Source of the DNA: Clonostachys chloroleuca
Taxonomy: Eukaryota; Ascomycota; Sordariomycetes; Hypocreales; Bionectriaceae
DNA: 64,000 nucleotides
Direction: 5' to 3'
Assembly (NCBI GenBank): GCA_037952775.1
Contig: JBANAY010000003.1
Span: 15,128,001 to 15,192,000, forward strand
This document shows positions 47,501 through 58,742 of the stretch, piece after piece. The stretch's first letter is position 1, and every line of letters starts with the position of its first letter. The notes below the pieces were generated by a model that worked only from the letters and a program-made list of their open reading frames with translations, did no database searches and had not been told where the DNA came from. The translations under genes were made by a program, and so were the position numbers.

Positions 47501-48391
47501 ATGCAGCTCTCACTCCTCGCCAGCACCATCCTATACACAGCGGCCACCGCTTGGCCCCATTATTCAGAGCCAAAGGGCCATGAGTATCAGGCTCCTAAAG
47601 GCGACGATCGTGGGTGGTTTCGTTTCACTTCAACGCTACAATATTCACTAACAAATATGTCTCAGGCCGATCCCCATGCCCAGGTTTGAACGTGATGGCG
47701 AACCACGGGTTCCTCCCTCGATCCGGGAAAGAAATAACCGTTGAAAACATTCGCTACGCAACCGGCGCAGCTTTCAACTTTGCTCCCGGAGTCTTCGACT
47801 CTGCCGTGACGGATGTTTTAGGGAACGGCATCTCTACGACAAACACTCCCAACTCCACCTTCAACCTGGATGATCTAGTCTCGCCCAAGGCGCACGGGAT
47901 CGTCGAGGTCGACGGCTCGCTTTCCCGTAGCGACCTGGCTCTCGGCGACAACCTCCACTACAACCAAGAAATCTGGGACGCCGTGGCCGAGAACCTCGGG
48001 CTCAACCGCATCAGCAAGGGCGACAAGATCGTGACCGTCGAGACCGCGGCGAAAGCACACGCCGCCCGGCAGGTGGTGGCAAAGGCGGCGAACAAGGACT
48101 TCGATGCCTCCGAGCTCCAGTCAACGGTAACACTCGGCACGACAGCCTTGTATCTTCTCACTCTGTGGGATGGTGCGAGGAACGGTGCTCCAAAGACATG
48201 GGTTAAGACGTTCTTCGGTAGGTCTCCAAGCTCACAGCATCTGTCGCTTTTGTCTCATTGGGACTTCTACTAACATGTCGGCAGAGCACGAGCGCATCCC
48301 GTACAAGGAAGGCTTCCAAAAGCCTGCAGAGGCCAAGACAGCCGAGGATCTTGGGAAGATGTTCCAGGCCGTCAGCGCGGTGAAGGCCTAA
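47501..48391 (+). CDS. Secreted chloroperoxidase-like heme-thiolate peroxidase (short UPO type)
   Basis: Exons 47501-47609, 47666-48217 and 48285-48391 give 255 aa. The signal peptide is MQLSLLASTILYTAATAW. The proximal heme-ligand motif RSPCPGLNVMANHGFLPRSG (Cys of the PCP) forms exactly across intron 1. The distal acid motif is in AHGIVEVDGSLSRSD. Length and motifs fit the short fungal unspecific peroxygenase/chloroperoxidase group. Members use hydrogen peroxide to oxygenate or halogenate organic substrates outside the cell. No lesions. Nothing in the sequence links its regulation to the amidase cluster upstream. Confidence 0.9.
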
Positions 48392-48522
48392 TTTCTTGGG
48401 GAGAACTTTGTTATTGCGCATAACAACCCTGTTTTATCATATCTAGCGACATGTCTTTCAGTATTTCGGTCTTGAACATAGAGTAAATAAACAAAACTTC
48501 ATATTGCTGATATTCAGCCAAT

Positions 48523-49177
48523 TCATTTCGAAACTTGAACGGGTACATTCATTTCAATATCAGCATGAACATGATAAACCGAGTCTTGAACGGGGGAGTC
48601 TTCCAGGACAAAATCGGGCGTGTTGCCAGCTTCAGGCATTTGTGACGCTCTTGAAATAGTCCAGCTTCTGCAGCAAAACCCCAATATGTTGATGGACCGT
48701 TTCGGCAAACGCCATGAAGCGAACTTTGTCCTGACGCTGCCATCGCGAAGTAGGATTTTTAGCAGAGAGGAACGACTGGATGCGGGCGAGATATCCGTCA
48801 CGCGGAGAGCCGGTCGTAGGTGTGGAGGAAGAGGGAGCCAGCTCGTAGTGCTGTGCCAAGTATGCGATGGTCTCTTCGAAACTGCTCACGATGGATTCGA
48901 GAATGCCTTGGGTACTCTCGTGGAAATCGCGGTCCAGGAGATAGCCATCCGAGCTGCAGGACAGATGAGCCTTCCTAGGCACGTCGAGTCCTATGCCATG
49001 GCCCCATTGCTCGAGCCGCTGGTGCTCTGTCGAGATGCGCGCCTGGAGGGCCTTTTGATCGTGGTTAGTCAGGCACCATTCATGGCCGACTGACCTCAGG
49101 ATATCCTTGCATCGGTCGTAGATGGAAATAAGCGCGACGAGTAGCTCGTTGGGGTCCGCTGGCTGGCTGGTAGCCAT
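48523..49177 (-). CDS. HeLo-domain (HET-S-like) protein with possible C-terminal amyloid motif, one frameshift
   Basis: The 181-aa frame from 49177 matches a HeLo domain, the helical membrane-active domain of HET-S-type cell-death proteins. It has YDRCKDIL, the STEHQRLEQWGHGIGL segment (RLxxWG hallmark), GILESIVSSFEETIAYLAQHYEL and the SRWQRQDKVRFMAF block (W-x-x-x-DKxxF). It ends at 48632. In the neighbouring frame a coherent tail continues: QMPEAGNTPDFVLEDSP, then DSVYHVHADIEMNVPVQVSK, with a stop at 48523. One fewer base near the AAA at 48639-48641 would join them. The last about 21 residues resemble a HET-s-related amyloid motif (alternating hydrophobics, SVxxV...V.VQV). That resemblance is a tentative inference from memory of the motif; the HeLo call is firmer. 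Confidence 0.62.
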
Positions 49178-49832
49178 TTGGTGTTTGTTTTGTTGAAGAC
49201 TGGATGAAGACTTTCAGGCCTCTGCAGGAGGGATTTAGTGGCGTTGAGGGTACTCAGTTGCGTCTTTGGGGGGATCTTTGGCGATGGATCCCGCTACAAG
49301 CCCTGTATTTCCAGTAATTGGTTGTCTTGGATCCGCTGGACAGAGATTATCTTATCTTCAATGTTCCCGTACGAAGCCTGTACCTCAGGATTATGGTTAG
49401 AACCATCACGAACAGCTCGCTACATCTAAAGCGAACAATTTATTGTGTGGTATGCTTTCCAGCCTCGAGATTCATCAAGACTCCTTACACGAGAGAAAAT
49501 CTACAATCTCAAAAACATTCAGTACTCTTGCGCTCGATCAAGATTCTCCACCTCCCTCATCATCACCAGCACCAATTCCAATGTACAAGTCCGGTGACAA
49601 TAGGTAGGTAGGTCGCTTCGATTCAGAATTCCGTCGATATCATACAGTCGCAAATTTTGCATTTCTCTTTTCCCCCATCTATCAATAAATCATCGTCGCT
49701 TCATAATTGATTCCGACGTCAAAACTCGAACGATCGCGGCGCCAGACGTCAGGATGAAGAGCGACCCATCTGAAAATCATCGTCGGAAGATATATGAAGC
49801 ACGATGCTCAAGCCTAATCGCAGCATTTTCTG
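49178..49832. other. Intergenic region, nothing supported
   Basis: About 650 nt between the HeLo gene start and the GH43 stop. No NLR-type partner gene is present here or elsewhere in the window. Confidence 0.4.
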
Positions 49833-50954
49833 TTAAAAAAGCTTTTGCACCTTATCCAACGCCTTCTTCACGGGACCAGGCGCCTTACTAGCAAATTCAT
49901 CAATCTTCTGCCTCGCCGTAGATCTCCTCGAGAGCGTCCTCTGCGGTGAATCAACAGTAGCACCTCCTCTCCAGAAAGGATTGTCGGGTGCCTTGGAGCA
50001 GCAGATTGGCTGTGCATCCGGCGCAAAGTGCTCGGGTCCCATCACCATCACCCGCGCCTTGCGGTTGGCAAAGCCCTCGCCCCAGTTGTCCGTCGCGTGG
50101 TAGATGCAGAACACCTTGTCGTCTCCCGGTTCGGAGCTGAGCAAGAAGCTGGCGTGACCAGGAGCATACGGTCCAGGCATCGACTTGTCATTCATCAGCA
50201 GCGGCACCGGCCTCTTCTCCCACGACTTCGGATCCAGGGGATCGGCATTTGGCGCGACGAGCCGCAGCAACCCCAGCTTGTACTCGCTCGTGAAGCTGGC
50301 GTGTCCCGAGAACACGATCCCCGTGAATGCGCCGTTGGGCAGGTTGAGCCACGTCGGACCCTCGTTGATGCCGCGCCTCCCGCCGTCGAACCGCTCCCAG
50401 GGCAGGTCGGCACACGCGATGCACGCCGGCGGGAGGATCGACGAGTCCACGACCTCCTCAGGCGAGATCATCTGGGTCACGTACAGGTCCTGCTTGGTGT
50501 CCGAGTTGTCGCCGACCGGCCAGCCGGACCAGCAGATGTACAGGTCCTCGCCGTTGGGGCTGAAGACGGTCGCGTCGATGCTGAACGCCTCGGGCATGCC
50601 CTTGAGCGGGCCGATGAACTCCCAGGCGGCCTCCTCCATGGGGTCCTGGCTCGCCGACCGCAGGACGATGGTGCGGTGGCCTGGGTTGCCCACGCCGGGC
50701 TGCGAGGCCGTGGCGTAGATGTACCAGACGCCCTTGATCAGGTGCAGCTCGGGCGCCCAGATGTCGGCGGCCCAGCGCGAGCCCGGCTCGGGCTGCCAGA
50801 CGAGGGCCTTGCGGGCGTTGAAGAAGTCCTCCATCAGCGGCGACTCCCATATCTCGATGCGGTTGGCCAGGGTGAAGGTAAGGTAGTAGACGCCATTGGC
50901 CTGGACCATCCAGGGATCCGGGGTGTCAATGTGCGCGATGACCTTGTTGGACAT
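49833..50954 (-). CDS. Glycoside hydrolase family 43-like enzyme
   Basis: Intronless 373-aa five-bladed beta-propeller-type enzyme, probably acting on arabinose- or xylose-containing glycans. The catalytic base region DTPDPW (Asp10 or Asp13) is at the very N-terminus. RWAADIWAPELHLIKGVWYIYA is the classic second GH43 block. SIDATVF and INEGPTWL hold the pKa modulator Asp and the general acid Glu. No signal peptide is visible, so it appears cytosolic or unconventionally exported. A basic C-terminal tail (RTLSRRSTARQKIDEFASKAPGP) follows the propeller. The local coding GC is high, which explains long antisense open frames here. Confidence 0.88.
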   Translation of the reverse strand: MSNKVIAHIDTPDPWMVQANGVYYLTFTLANRIEIWESPLMEDFFNARKALVWQPEPGSRWAADIWAPELHLIKGVWYIYATASQPGVGNPGHRTIVLRSASQDPMEEAAWEFIGPLKGMPEAFSIDATVFSPNGEDLYICWSGWPVGDNSDTKQDLYVTQMISPEEVVDSSILPPACIACADLPWERFDGGRRGINEGPTWLNLPNGAFTGIVFSGHASFTSEYKLGLLRLVAPNADPLDPKSWEKRPVPLLMNDKSMPGPYAPGHASFLLSSEPGDDKVFCIYHATDNWGEGFANRKARVMVMGPEHFAPDAQPICCSKAPDNPFWRGGATVDSPQRTLSRRSTARQKIDEFASKAPGPVKKALDKVQKLF

Positions 50955-51668
50955 TTTGGCGAAGCGGCGGCGTGAACGTTGGTATGTGATATCAGTCTCT
51001 CCACGTTTACTCCAGCCGTTGGAACCCCGCGATGGAATAAAGAAGGAAGGGGGAGCTGCAGCTAGCTTGTTCCGATGGGTCCGGTGATCGTGTCAGGTGG
51101 TTCATAATGAGGGGTTAATTAGGGGTTCGTCTTTATGCGGATCATCCGGGTTTGGAATGTCTGGGAACGGTAATGAGATGTCACCGCGACGCGTGTTGCA
51201 CTGTATGAATCCATCCACGATTTGCCTCGAAATACGTGTCATGACTGCCAAATCGTGAGCCATTGACTAGAAAGTGCTCAGAGTCACAGCCTGCCCTACA
51301 ATTGCCGATCACTAAACTCAGTGACAGTGGCGAGTCAAGTCTAGTCTTTTACAACCTTTCACCGTGTGAGAATATCATACACTCAAGATACACTGAAGGT
51401 TGTGGAGAAGATGCAAAATGAATATGAAAAGGAGATCTTGTGTCTCAATTTGTCATCTATAAAATGCTGCGGCATCTCGTGCCATTCCAAAAGGATAAAT
51501 ATATACATATGCAGCTTTGAAGAAGAAGAAAAGTCATAAAATGAAGTGGGAAAAAAAAAAAAAAAGAAAAGAAGAAGAAAAGGAAGAAAAGAAGACGTAA
51601 ATCATTGGATCAATCCCGTGTCCAAATCGGTAGAGAGAAAAGAAAGAAATCAGTTGAGAACTGCGCCG
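50955..51668. other. Intergenic region with purine-rich tract
   Basis: About 710 nt. An A15 run at 51551-51565 continues as a GA-rich purine tract to 51598. No gene supported. Confidence 0.5.
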
Positions 51669-52663
51669 TTAAAAGGCAACAATATCCTCAGACTCGGAGT
51701 CATGGCTGTACTCTTTACTTTGCCGCCATTCCTCTTGTAGATCGTCGCTATATTGGAAAGCGATGCGATAGATGAGACATAGGCAAGCTACCATTGTCCC
51801 ATTGATAAATATCGTGTTTGGAACCAGTCGGAAGGTCCTGGAGCCCATGCTAAGGATATCGATTGGGCCCTCGGTCGGCTCGACAAACTGGCAAACGGCT
51901 TCGTAGAGATGGCGAATGAAGCTGAGGCTGTGGACAGCCGTCATCAGTCGAGAGGCCTATATCAAAACCGATTAGTTTCGCTACCCTCAAAACGTATCAG
52001 GGAGGAGGAGCATACATGAGTGGCGCGTGCTGGCCTGGTGTTGACCCAGTAAACGAAGCCGCCTCCAGCTGCCATCAAGAGAAGGCTGCTGATCAACCAG
52101 GTCGGCAGCACGGCGTAGATGGATCCCTCGGCAATCATGAAACTCAAGTGAGGGAAGTCTGTTGACCATGACCTCCGAGCAAGCAGCTCAACGATGACGA
52201 AGCGCATCACGATCAAGCTGCCCATGGCCAGGCAAAATGCCCAAGCAAGGCATCGCCTCAGCTTGTTGTTGCTGGCCTGGTTCGTCTTGAATCCCCAGGC
52301 AAGAACAAGCTGGGAGAAGAGAACGGTGGAGTAGCTAAAGCCAGATAATAGTTCGCTCAAGGCCATGAGATGCCCCGTGAATGCGAGGTGGAACATGGAG
52401 ACAAAGGGCGCCATCTCTGAAAGGGGTACCAAGACCCAAAGAGCCTGCCATCTGGACACTGTTAGCAGTCGAGATTCATCATCTAGAAAAGCCATTGCTC
52501 ACAGTATCACTAGTGCTGCTGACACCTTGAGCCACCACACGCCAGCGCGGATTCCATATGGCTTATAGTAAAGTCTTCGACTGGCAAGCACAGCAATGTA
52601 GATGGAAATGCCCAGAAAAATAAACACCAATCCAGTGGCGATTCTGAGCCAGGGATATTCCAT
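51669..52663 (-). CDS. Fungal multi-TM (about seven-helix) integral membrane protein
   Basis: Exons 52663-52503, 52451-52016 and 51956-51669 join (phases 2 and 0) into 294 aa. The first donor is CT|GTGAGC with a GCTAAC branch site. The ATG at 52663 starts MEYPWLRIATGLVFIFLGISIYIAVLAS, the first helix. Further hydrophobic segments are about 43-65 (LKVSAALVILWQALWVLVPL), 68-105, 115-140, 150-180 and one near 245-265. The tail is acidic (SHDSESEDIVAF). No family recognised; the topology resembles receptor-like or RTA-like fungal membrane proteins without a diagnostic motif. It could sense or transport something, but function is unassigned. Confidence 0.72.
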
Positions 52664-53997
52664 GATCCTGTGGATGTTCCCGGTGAAAGAAGTGAGAGAA
52701 AAGAAATGGATGAATGACAGGGCTACAAGAGAGGAACACAACACAACACAAGACAAAAGAAACACAAAAGATGAACCAAAAACAAAAAGGGCGAAAAAGA
52801 AAAGTGGAAAAGAGTTGAAGACGAGAAGAGGTGGCAAAATCAACAGGTGAGATATATGGCCTGCCATCTTATATATCCCAAGGTGGTTTGAGCGTGAGGG
52901 ACAGGCCAGGAACCGACTCTGAGTGCGCTGACGAGCGCAGGTTCCTTCAGTTTGCGGTCTCAGCAGGGGTCTGGTGATCCGGCTATTTTTGTAGTGATGG
53001 TGATTGGCCTCCTGGCTCCCCAAGTCCCGATCCTACACCCACATTTACACCTGCGACTCCGACCGAGACAGGAAAATGATCCACTGAGTCAGCTCGGTCG
53101 CTTCATCAATATTTAATAAGCCATCATAACCACCAGCCACATCATATTGACTCTACAGTGCCTCGTGAACGAGCGGCACAAGTCAACACGAAAGAGGAGA
53201 TATAACAATTTATTGAACTCAATTGACGGATCACATCGGCTCAAAGGATGAGAGGACATGCGAGCTCTTAGTCACCAAAAAATGAAACACGGATGACGAT
53301 TCCACCGTGGCATGTCAATTCGAGATTTTTTCAAATGTCGCTCACGTTGGCTTGGGCAGTTCAACCAGTTTTGAGGGCCTTCATTTTGCCTCTAGCAAGG
53401 GCCTTATTAATAGCTCACCCCTTGCCAAACCCCCATGACGGACGCCAAAATTACTTCAACTTACCCTATATTCAGTATTATGTATGTATCAGGTGATTTA
53501 AATCCAACTTCTTTGATTTTGCCAATCATGGTCTGATCATTCACGGTATCTCGCACGCGCATGATGGTGGTTTACAACGTGGACTTCAAAATCTCATGAC
53601 CTCACTCTGGTGTGGAACCTTTAAGAGCCGCTCAAAAGGCACGTAACTTCAGCCTTCAAAATTAAACTGCACGTGATGGCATCCCGAATCAGCGTTCAAA
53701 TTCATGTAGCTTTCATGTTAAAAATCATCCGATGGCGATTAATCATCTGGCTCATGTGAAACCATCAAATTGCGGTGATAAGATGTTGACGTTGTTGAGA
53801 TCATATTCTAGGTATAGGGTAACTCTCATGCGCCACTAAAACGTGGCGCATGCGAGCACTTTTCTGCGTGATGCGGTTTTCAAAACCTCTCATTCATTGC
53901 CGAGATTTTCTTTCTCAATATGTACCACAAGATCACAATAAATTGTTCATGAAGAGAATATAGAGGTATAGAAAGTTGAAAAAAGGAAAAAAGAAAT
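52664..53997. other. Gene-free interval, nothing supported
   Basis: About 1.3 kb upstream of the membrane-protein gene. A CT/GA-rich stretch (52690-52850) gives apparent low-complexity proteins. No coding signal otherwise. Confidence 0.45.
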
Positions 53998-54085
53998 CTC
54001 GAAGAGCGGAGTCGAACCGCTGACATCCAGATATGCTTTCATGCGATTACAGTCTGGCGCCATAAACCAACTAGACGACTTCGAG
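53998..54085 (-). tRNA. tRNA-Tyr (GUA) with intron
   Basis: On the minus strand an 88-nt cloverleaf: acceptor stem CTCGAAG/CTTCGAG (7 bp) and a D arm with AGTTGG. The anticodon stem is CCAGA/TCTGG with loop CTGTAAA, anticodon GTA. The T arm AGCGG-TTCGACT-CCGCT is perfect. Between position 37 and 38 a 14-nt insertion (TCGCATGAAAGCAT) fits the standard nuclear tRNA-Tyr intron position. CCA is not encoded, as expected. Confidence 0.93.
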
Positions 54086-54419
54086 GTTCTTGGTGTGTGG
54101 CGCTGCAAAAGCATCTTATATTGAGTTTCCCTAATCCTCCTTCCAGCCACAATGCTCAGCCCATAAGCAAGTGTCGACCTTCAGATCCTCAATTTCATGG
54201 GTAGAACCATCAGATTGTGTTACAATGATCCTCCAGTAACTTTGGGCTTAAGTCCTTGCTCCATGATTAAAATTTCCAACACAAGAACACGCGACTCGTG
54301 TGGCATCGCGTTTGGTCATGATACTGGAGTGGCTAGGGCCATCTATAGGCTTTTAGACTACCCGCTGGCGTAGGCGCATCCCTTAAAGTCGGCGCTAGAA
54401 AAACATAAAAACACCAATT
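54086..54419. other. Intergenic region, nothing supported
   Basis: About 330 nt between the tRNA and the regulator's stop codon. No feature recognised. Confidence 0.4.
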
Positions 54420-56132
54420 TTACGTATTTTTGAAGTTCATAAGTCTCCCAAGCTGTGAAAACTCTCTAGCTTTAGATGATATAACCTCTGCATCCAACTC
54501 AGGCATGGTTGGTGTCGTGTTCAGATGCCTATCCGTAAGAGATATAGCGCGCTCAATCAAAAACCTCACCATCCATCCATCTAATTGATGAGGACGAGAA
54601 TCAGTTGAAAGGAGGCACATGTTCTGGAACCTAGTCAATCGTTTGATCTTTGTCCGAAGTTAGCGTCTCACGATATGAGGATTAGGTGACACCAAGGATT
54701 TGAGCAGAAGATACCATTTTAGACACCGACGGCCAATACTGTGTTAACTCGAGAAGGGCTTCGAAGTTCTCCTCTAGTTCCTGTCTCGCGGTTCGACTCT
54801 CCTCCAAGTCACCGAACAAAAGGGTGTGCAGCAGGACTGCTGAAGCCACTGTCACCATATGGCCGACTACGGGGTATACGGCCTCGCATGCTTTCAGTTG
54901 TCGGGATTGACGGAGAAGAGAGTTGAACAAAGTAGCGTGCGATTTGCAGCGAGCGGCATATGCTCGGCTGACGGTAGAGTCAGTTTTCTGGTCCTCCAGA
55001 AAGCGGAAGAAGAGTAGTATCGAGTAGTGGTGGTATACGAGATGTAGAGTGAGAAGTACTCCTCCCATTCCCTTTTCCTGCTGCTTATGAAGATTCCCAA
55101 GGTTCATCTGGGCGTATTCGGGCAGAGAGTCTTCCCAATTCTTGAGCTTTTGGGCCAAGGTCTCAACCTCTAGTTCGCACTCCGCGGTGGAAGTTTTATG
55201 CTTTGCAGCAAGCCGGTTCAACTCTAGTATTGGAATGAAAAACCGGACGAGCGCTAATTTCTGAGCCCAGAGACCAGGTTGCCAGAGGCCATCCAGGATA
55301 TCGGTGTCAGGCTTCAGATTGTGAAATGTTTTCTCATCCATCGGTAATGAGAGTGTAGAGGGAGGATCCCGCATCTGACATGGGAGACCGAGGCCGTATA
55401 CGCACCACCGATCTGAGTAGAATAATGACCACCAGGTTCGCCGCTTGCACTCACTGACAATAATGGTGTCTCCTGGAGTTGGAGTGTCCAGGTCTATGAT
55501 ATCGGCCATGGAATGCGCAATACCTCCTGGATGTTAGTAGGAGTTCTGATTTCGCGAGGAGATGGAGGATTCTCACGCAAAAACAGAGCTTCAGTCCCTC
55601 TGGTACAGTTACCAGCACATAGTGTTGCAACCAATATGCAAGTTTGAAGGTTTTCAAGACAAATATTCTCAAGATCCGCTAGTAATAGCTGTTTAGACTT
55701 GGCTGCTAAACAAGGGCCCAATTCCCTTGCATCAGGATTGCCGGAGAACTTTGATCCAATGGCACAAATTGCATATAGGAGGGCCTTCCCGATGGAGCCA
55801 TCGTGGACCTGATAGTATAACGTGGGTGGATGGAAGAGGCTGTGGGATTTGTCGTGAATGGTTCTCAGATAATGTCCCACCAGCTCCACAATGATTCCGC
55901 GAGAGAGACCTGGGAGAGTCTCCTCTTCAGCATGGCCTTGTGTACGGGACGATCGAAGATCCGTCCAGGGAACAGAAGGGGCCAGGGGAGTATTGGTAGC
56001 CGAGGGTCTCCTCATCTGGCCGTCGCATCTCAACCGGCGCTGTTGGCATGTATCGCAGGGCTCTCCGGGACCCTTGCGGGTGCACTTGCGCTTGGATTGC
56101 CGGCATTGGCGGCAAGACTTGGGGTACTTCAT
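54420..56132 (-). CDS. Zn2Cys6 transcription factor (531 aa)
   Basis: Exons 56132-55577, 55526-54715 and 54647-54420 join in frame. The DNA-binding cluster is at the N-terminus: CRQCRQSKRKCTRKGPGEPCDTCQQRRLRC, with a long loop (GPGEP) between Cys3 and Cys4. The fungal-specific TF domain starts near residue 80 (LVGHYLRTIHDKSHSLFHPP). It includes ADIIDLDTPTPGD and the RRTWWSLFYSDRW segment, the usual R-R-x-W-W signature. The second intron uses GTATCT with a GCTAAC branch site, bypassing a stop that would otherwise end the protein at 54682. It is transcribed divergently from the Old Yellow Enzyme gene over 537 nt and is a good candidate for its regulator. Confidence 0.87.
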
Positions 56133-56669
56133 GGTCGCATGCCGGCTTGAAATGCCTCAACCCTGTATAGAGGGAGATTGCAAGCACAAACCTGCTGAGG
56201 ATAAGCCTGGTTTAGTTGTTGGACATACATGTTGAACAATTTGTCAGCAGAATCTGTCTTAGCAATCAGAAACGCCTAATAACACGCCATCCTCGGTGAT
56301 GTTTCGTATCCGCTTTTACTCCCCAGCGGGCGGATTGTTAGTAGAAACGACGAATGAAAGCAGGCCAAGCCCACTTCGATCAGGTCCGTTTGGACAGGGA
56401 TCGGGAATGGCGGCATGGGATTGGCTGCGGCCCCGCGGAAAGCCTTGTCCGCCGTACCTGTAATACTGTTGTTGCTCCATCTAGTAAAAGGCTCTTGATA
56501 CAGCAGAGTAGGAGAGATTGGCTGACGAAGAAGGACGATTTATGAGGTGCAATATGGATATATAAAGAGCGCTCGCCATGTTGAATCCCACGTCTCGGTA
56601 GAGGAATCATATCTAGCACTTACAGCCACCAATTCACAATCTGTCTTGATCACCACCCAAAATCTTACA
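56133..56669. promoter_or_regulatory. Bidirectional promoter between Zn2Cys6 regulator and Old Yellow Enzyme
   Basis: A 537-nt divergent region. A TATATAAA at about 56558 lies about 110 nt upstream of the Old Yellow Enzyme ATG and fits a TATA box. Several CGG/CCG triplets (GCGGGCGGATT near 56328, CCCCGCGGAAAG near 56432) are possible Zn2Cys6 sites. Confidence 0.45.
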
Positions 56670-58137
56670 ATGTCAAGTCTTTTGGAGCCCATTACCATTG
56701 GCGGCGGTAAGCTTGCACTTCGGAACCGAGTCGTCATGGGTGCTATGACTCGAAACAGGTGTGTCGATGATATGAAGCCGGGCCAGGCCCAGATCGACCA
56801 CTATTCGCAGAGGGCAAAGGACGGAACTGGCCTCATCATTGGCGAGGGAACTTTTATTGATTGGACCGGATCTCATTGGACCAACGCGCCTGTGATGATA
56901 TCCGAGCATCATCGCAAGGCTTGGCAGAAAGTCGTGGATGGAGTCCATCAGGCAGGCGGCAAGATGTTCTTCCAGCCCTGGCATGCCGGTAAGCTAAATA
57001 CCTCCAGAGAAGCACGAAAAGCTCACTGAAATTGTGGTAGGACGCTGCCAGAATGATCTGATGCCGGCTCTTAAAGAAAGAGGGCTTCCCGTTCTTGCTG
57101 CATCGCCCCTCCAGGCCTCGGGCGGAAAGTACCGCGACCTGCCTGGAGTTCCCGTAAGTATGAGTGTCGCATAGCGATTGAAGGAATATTGTTAATATGG
57201 ACTGAAAAGGGACACACTGCGAATTTGACAGAGATCAAGAATCCGTCTGAGATCGTCAATATGTATCGACGCGCGGTAACACTTGCTAAACGCGCTGGCT
57301 TTGATGGCATCGAACTTCTCGCTCAAGGGTATGACCATCTCCAGAACTGTTTGATCTTATCAATATGGGATGAAATCTAATTCATCAAATAGTGGCTACT
57401 TGGTTCAACAGTTTCTAGTGCCGTGAGTCTTTGAAAAGAGATGTGCATCAAAAAAGTCACGACGCTGATGAATATAACCTAGCGAGGCCAATACGCGCAC
57501 GGACAATTATGGTGGCTCAGTTGAAAACAGGTGTCGTTTCTTGCTGGAAGTTGTCGATGCTATCGGCGATGTCTGGGGTGGCTATGAACTTATTTGCGTC
57601 AAGATCAACCCCACTGACGTTCTACACGACACAGTCATGACATTTGCGGATCTGAAGGAAACCTATGATTATTTGATCAAGGAATTGGTTGCAAGGAAGG
57701 TTGGAATTATCAACATTTCACGCCGAGGTACCGATCTAACCGTGGGCGATGGTTCATTCACTCGGAGCTTCCCTCGGCCTGACGGATATCCACTGCCACT
57801 TGGCTACGACCCGGTTCTGGATTTTGGCCCTTTGATTAAATACCCAGGGAGTCCTTCTTTGCTCATGGCCAACCACGAGTACACTGTTGAGGAAGCAGAT
57901 CGACTTGTAAAGGAGGGTAAACTCGACTTGATCACATTCGCCCGTCCTTTTATTTGGAATCCTGTCAGTTTATCCTTTTCTCTCCCCAACCCATCAACTA
58001 ACCTGAAATAGGACCTCATTACCCGTATCAAGTATGGAGTTCCCCTTGCTCAGAACGATCGGGACGACACTGTCCTCTATGGCCCTTATACTACGCCGGA
58101 GCAGGGTTACAACGACTGGCCAACAGCTGCTGCTTAA
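56670..58137 (+). CDS. Old Yellow Enzyme family NADH:flavin oxidoreductase
   Basis: FMN-dependent ene-reductase reducing activated C=C bonds of enones. Six exons (56670-56988, 57041-57153, 57210-57328, 57393-57422, 57483-57963 and 58012-58137) give 395 aa. Exon 4 is only 30 nt, yet joins FLVP to the next exon. Landmarks are ITIGGGKLALRNRVVMGAMTRNR (FMN site), FFQPWHAGR across intron 1, GFDGIELLAQGGYLVQQF across intron 3 and TRTDNYGGSVENR after intron 4. The C-terminus carries LITFARPFIWNPDL, the common FMN phosphate region. It stands tail to tail with the Baeyer-Villiger-type monooxygenase; together they could reduce and then oxygenate a cyclic enone. Confidence 0.92.
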
Positions 58138-58742
58138 ATTCGAAAGTGACGATGGTTAGGATGCAATTATATTAGCAAAGTATATTAGCATATCATAGAT
58201 GGAATGGCTTTCGCTTAGAGCTATGCTGATCGTGTGACCTATTTATTGCTTCCATGCTGTAGTTCGTCGCTTAATATCACTTTTTTTTATTCGCTTTAAT
58301 CGTCTCTCGTGCCTTACGATTCGCTACATAGTAGCAATTTTATGTTTTGATCTTGGGACCTCGGGGCGGCTGGACCTAATTGCTATCGTTACTCCATTAT
58401 AGTGTCAGGATAAAATATGGCGTAGCCGGGAGGAGTGAAAATAAGTTGATACTGTCGTCTTGCCTGTTGACTTATAACTAGCTATCGTTTGAGCTAGAAA
58501 CGTCGCCAAAGGCAATGGTCAGGATTTATAGAATAAAGACGTAATGAATGTATTTTGGCCCTCTTAGCCCTGTATGTACCGCTGCTTATCTAAATATTCA
58601 ATTGGATGGTTCATTACGTGATGAGTTATGCCAATGCTACGTTCTCGTCAATATGGGTGGTTAGATTTCAGAACCTCTATTGATAGCTCAAACATGTATA
58701 GCAAAAGGGGGGGGGGTTGCTACGATGATTATGCGTCTCCAA
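58138..58742. other. Convergent intergenic region with G10 tract
   Basis: About 600 nt between two convergent genes, AT-rich except for a run of ten G at 58707-58716. No gene supported. Confidence 0.5.

Noticed and set aside
50028..50975. 315-codon plus-strand open frame
   Set aside because: Arg/Val/Gly/His-biased antisense shadow of the GC-rich GH43 gene.
51551..51740. Lys-rich protein over the purine tract
   Set aside because: Translation of a low-complexity A/G tract only.
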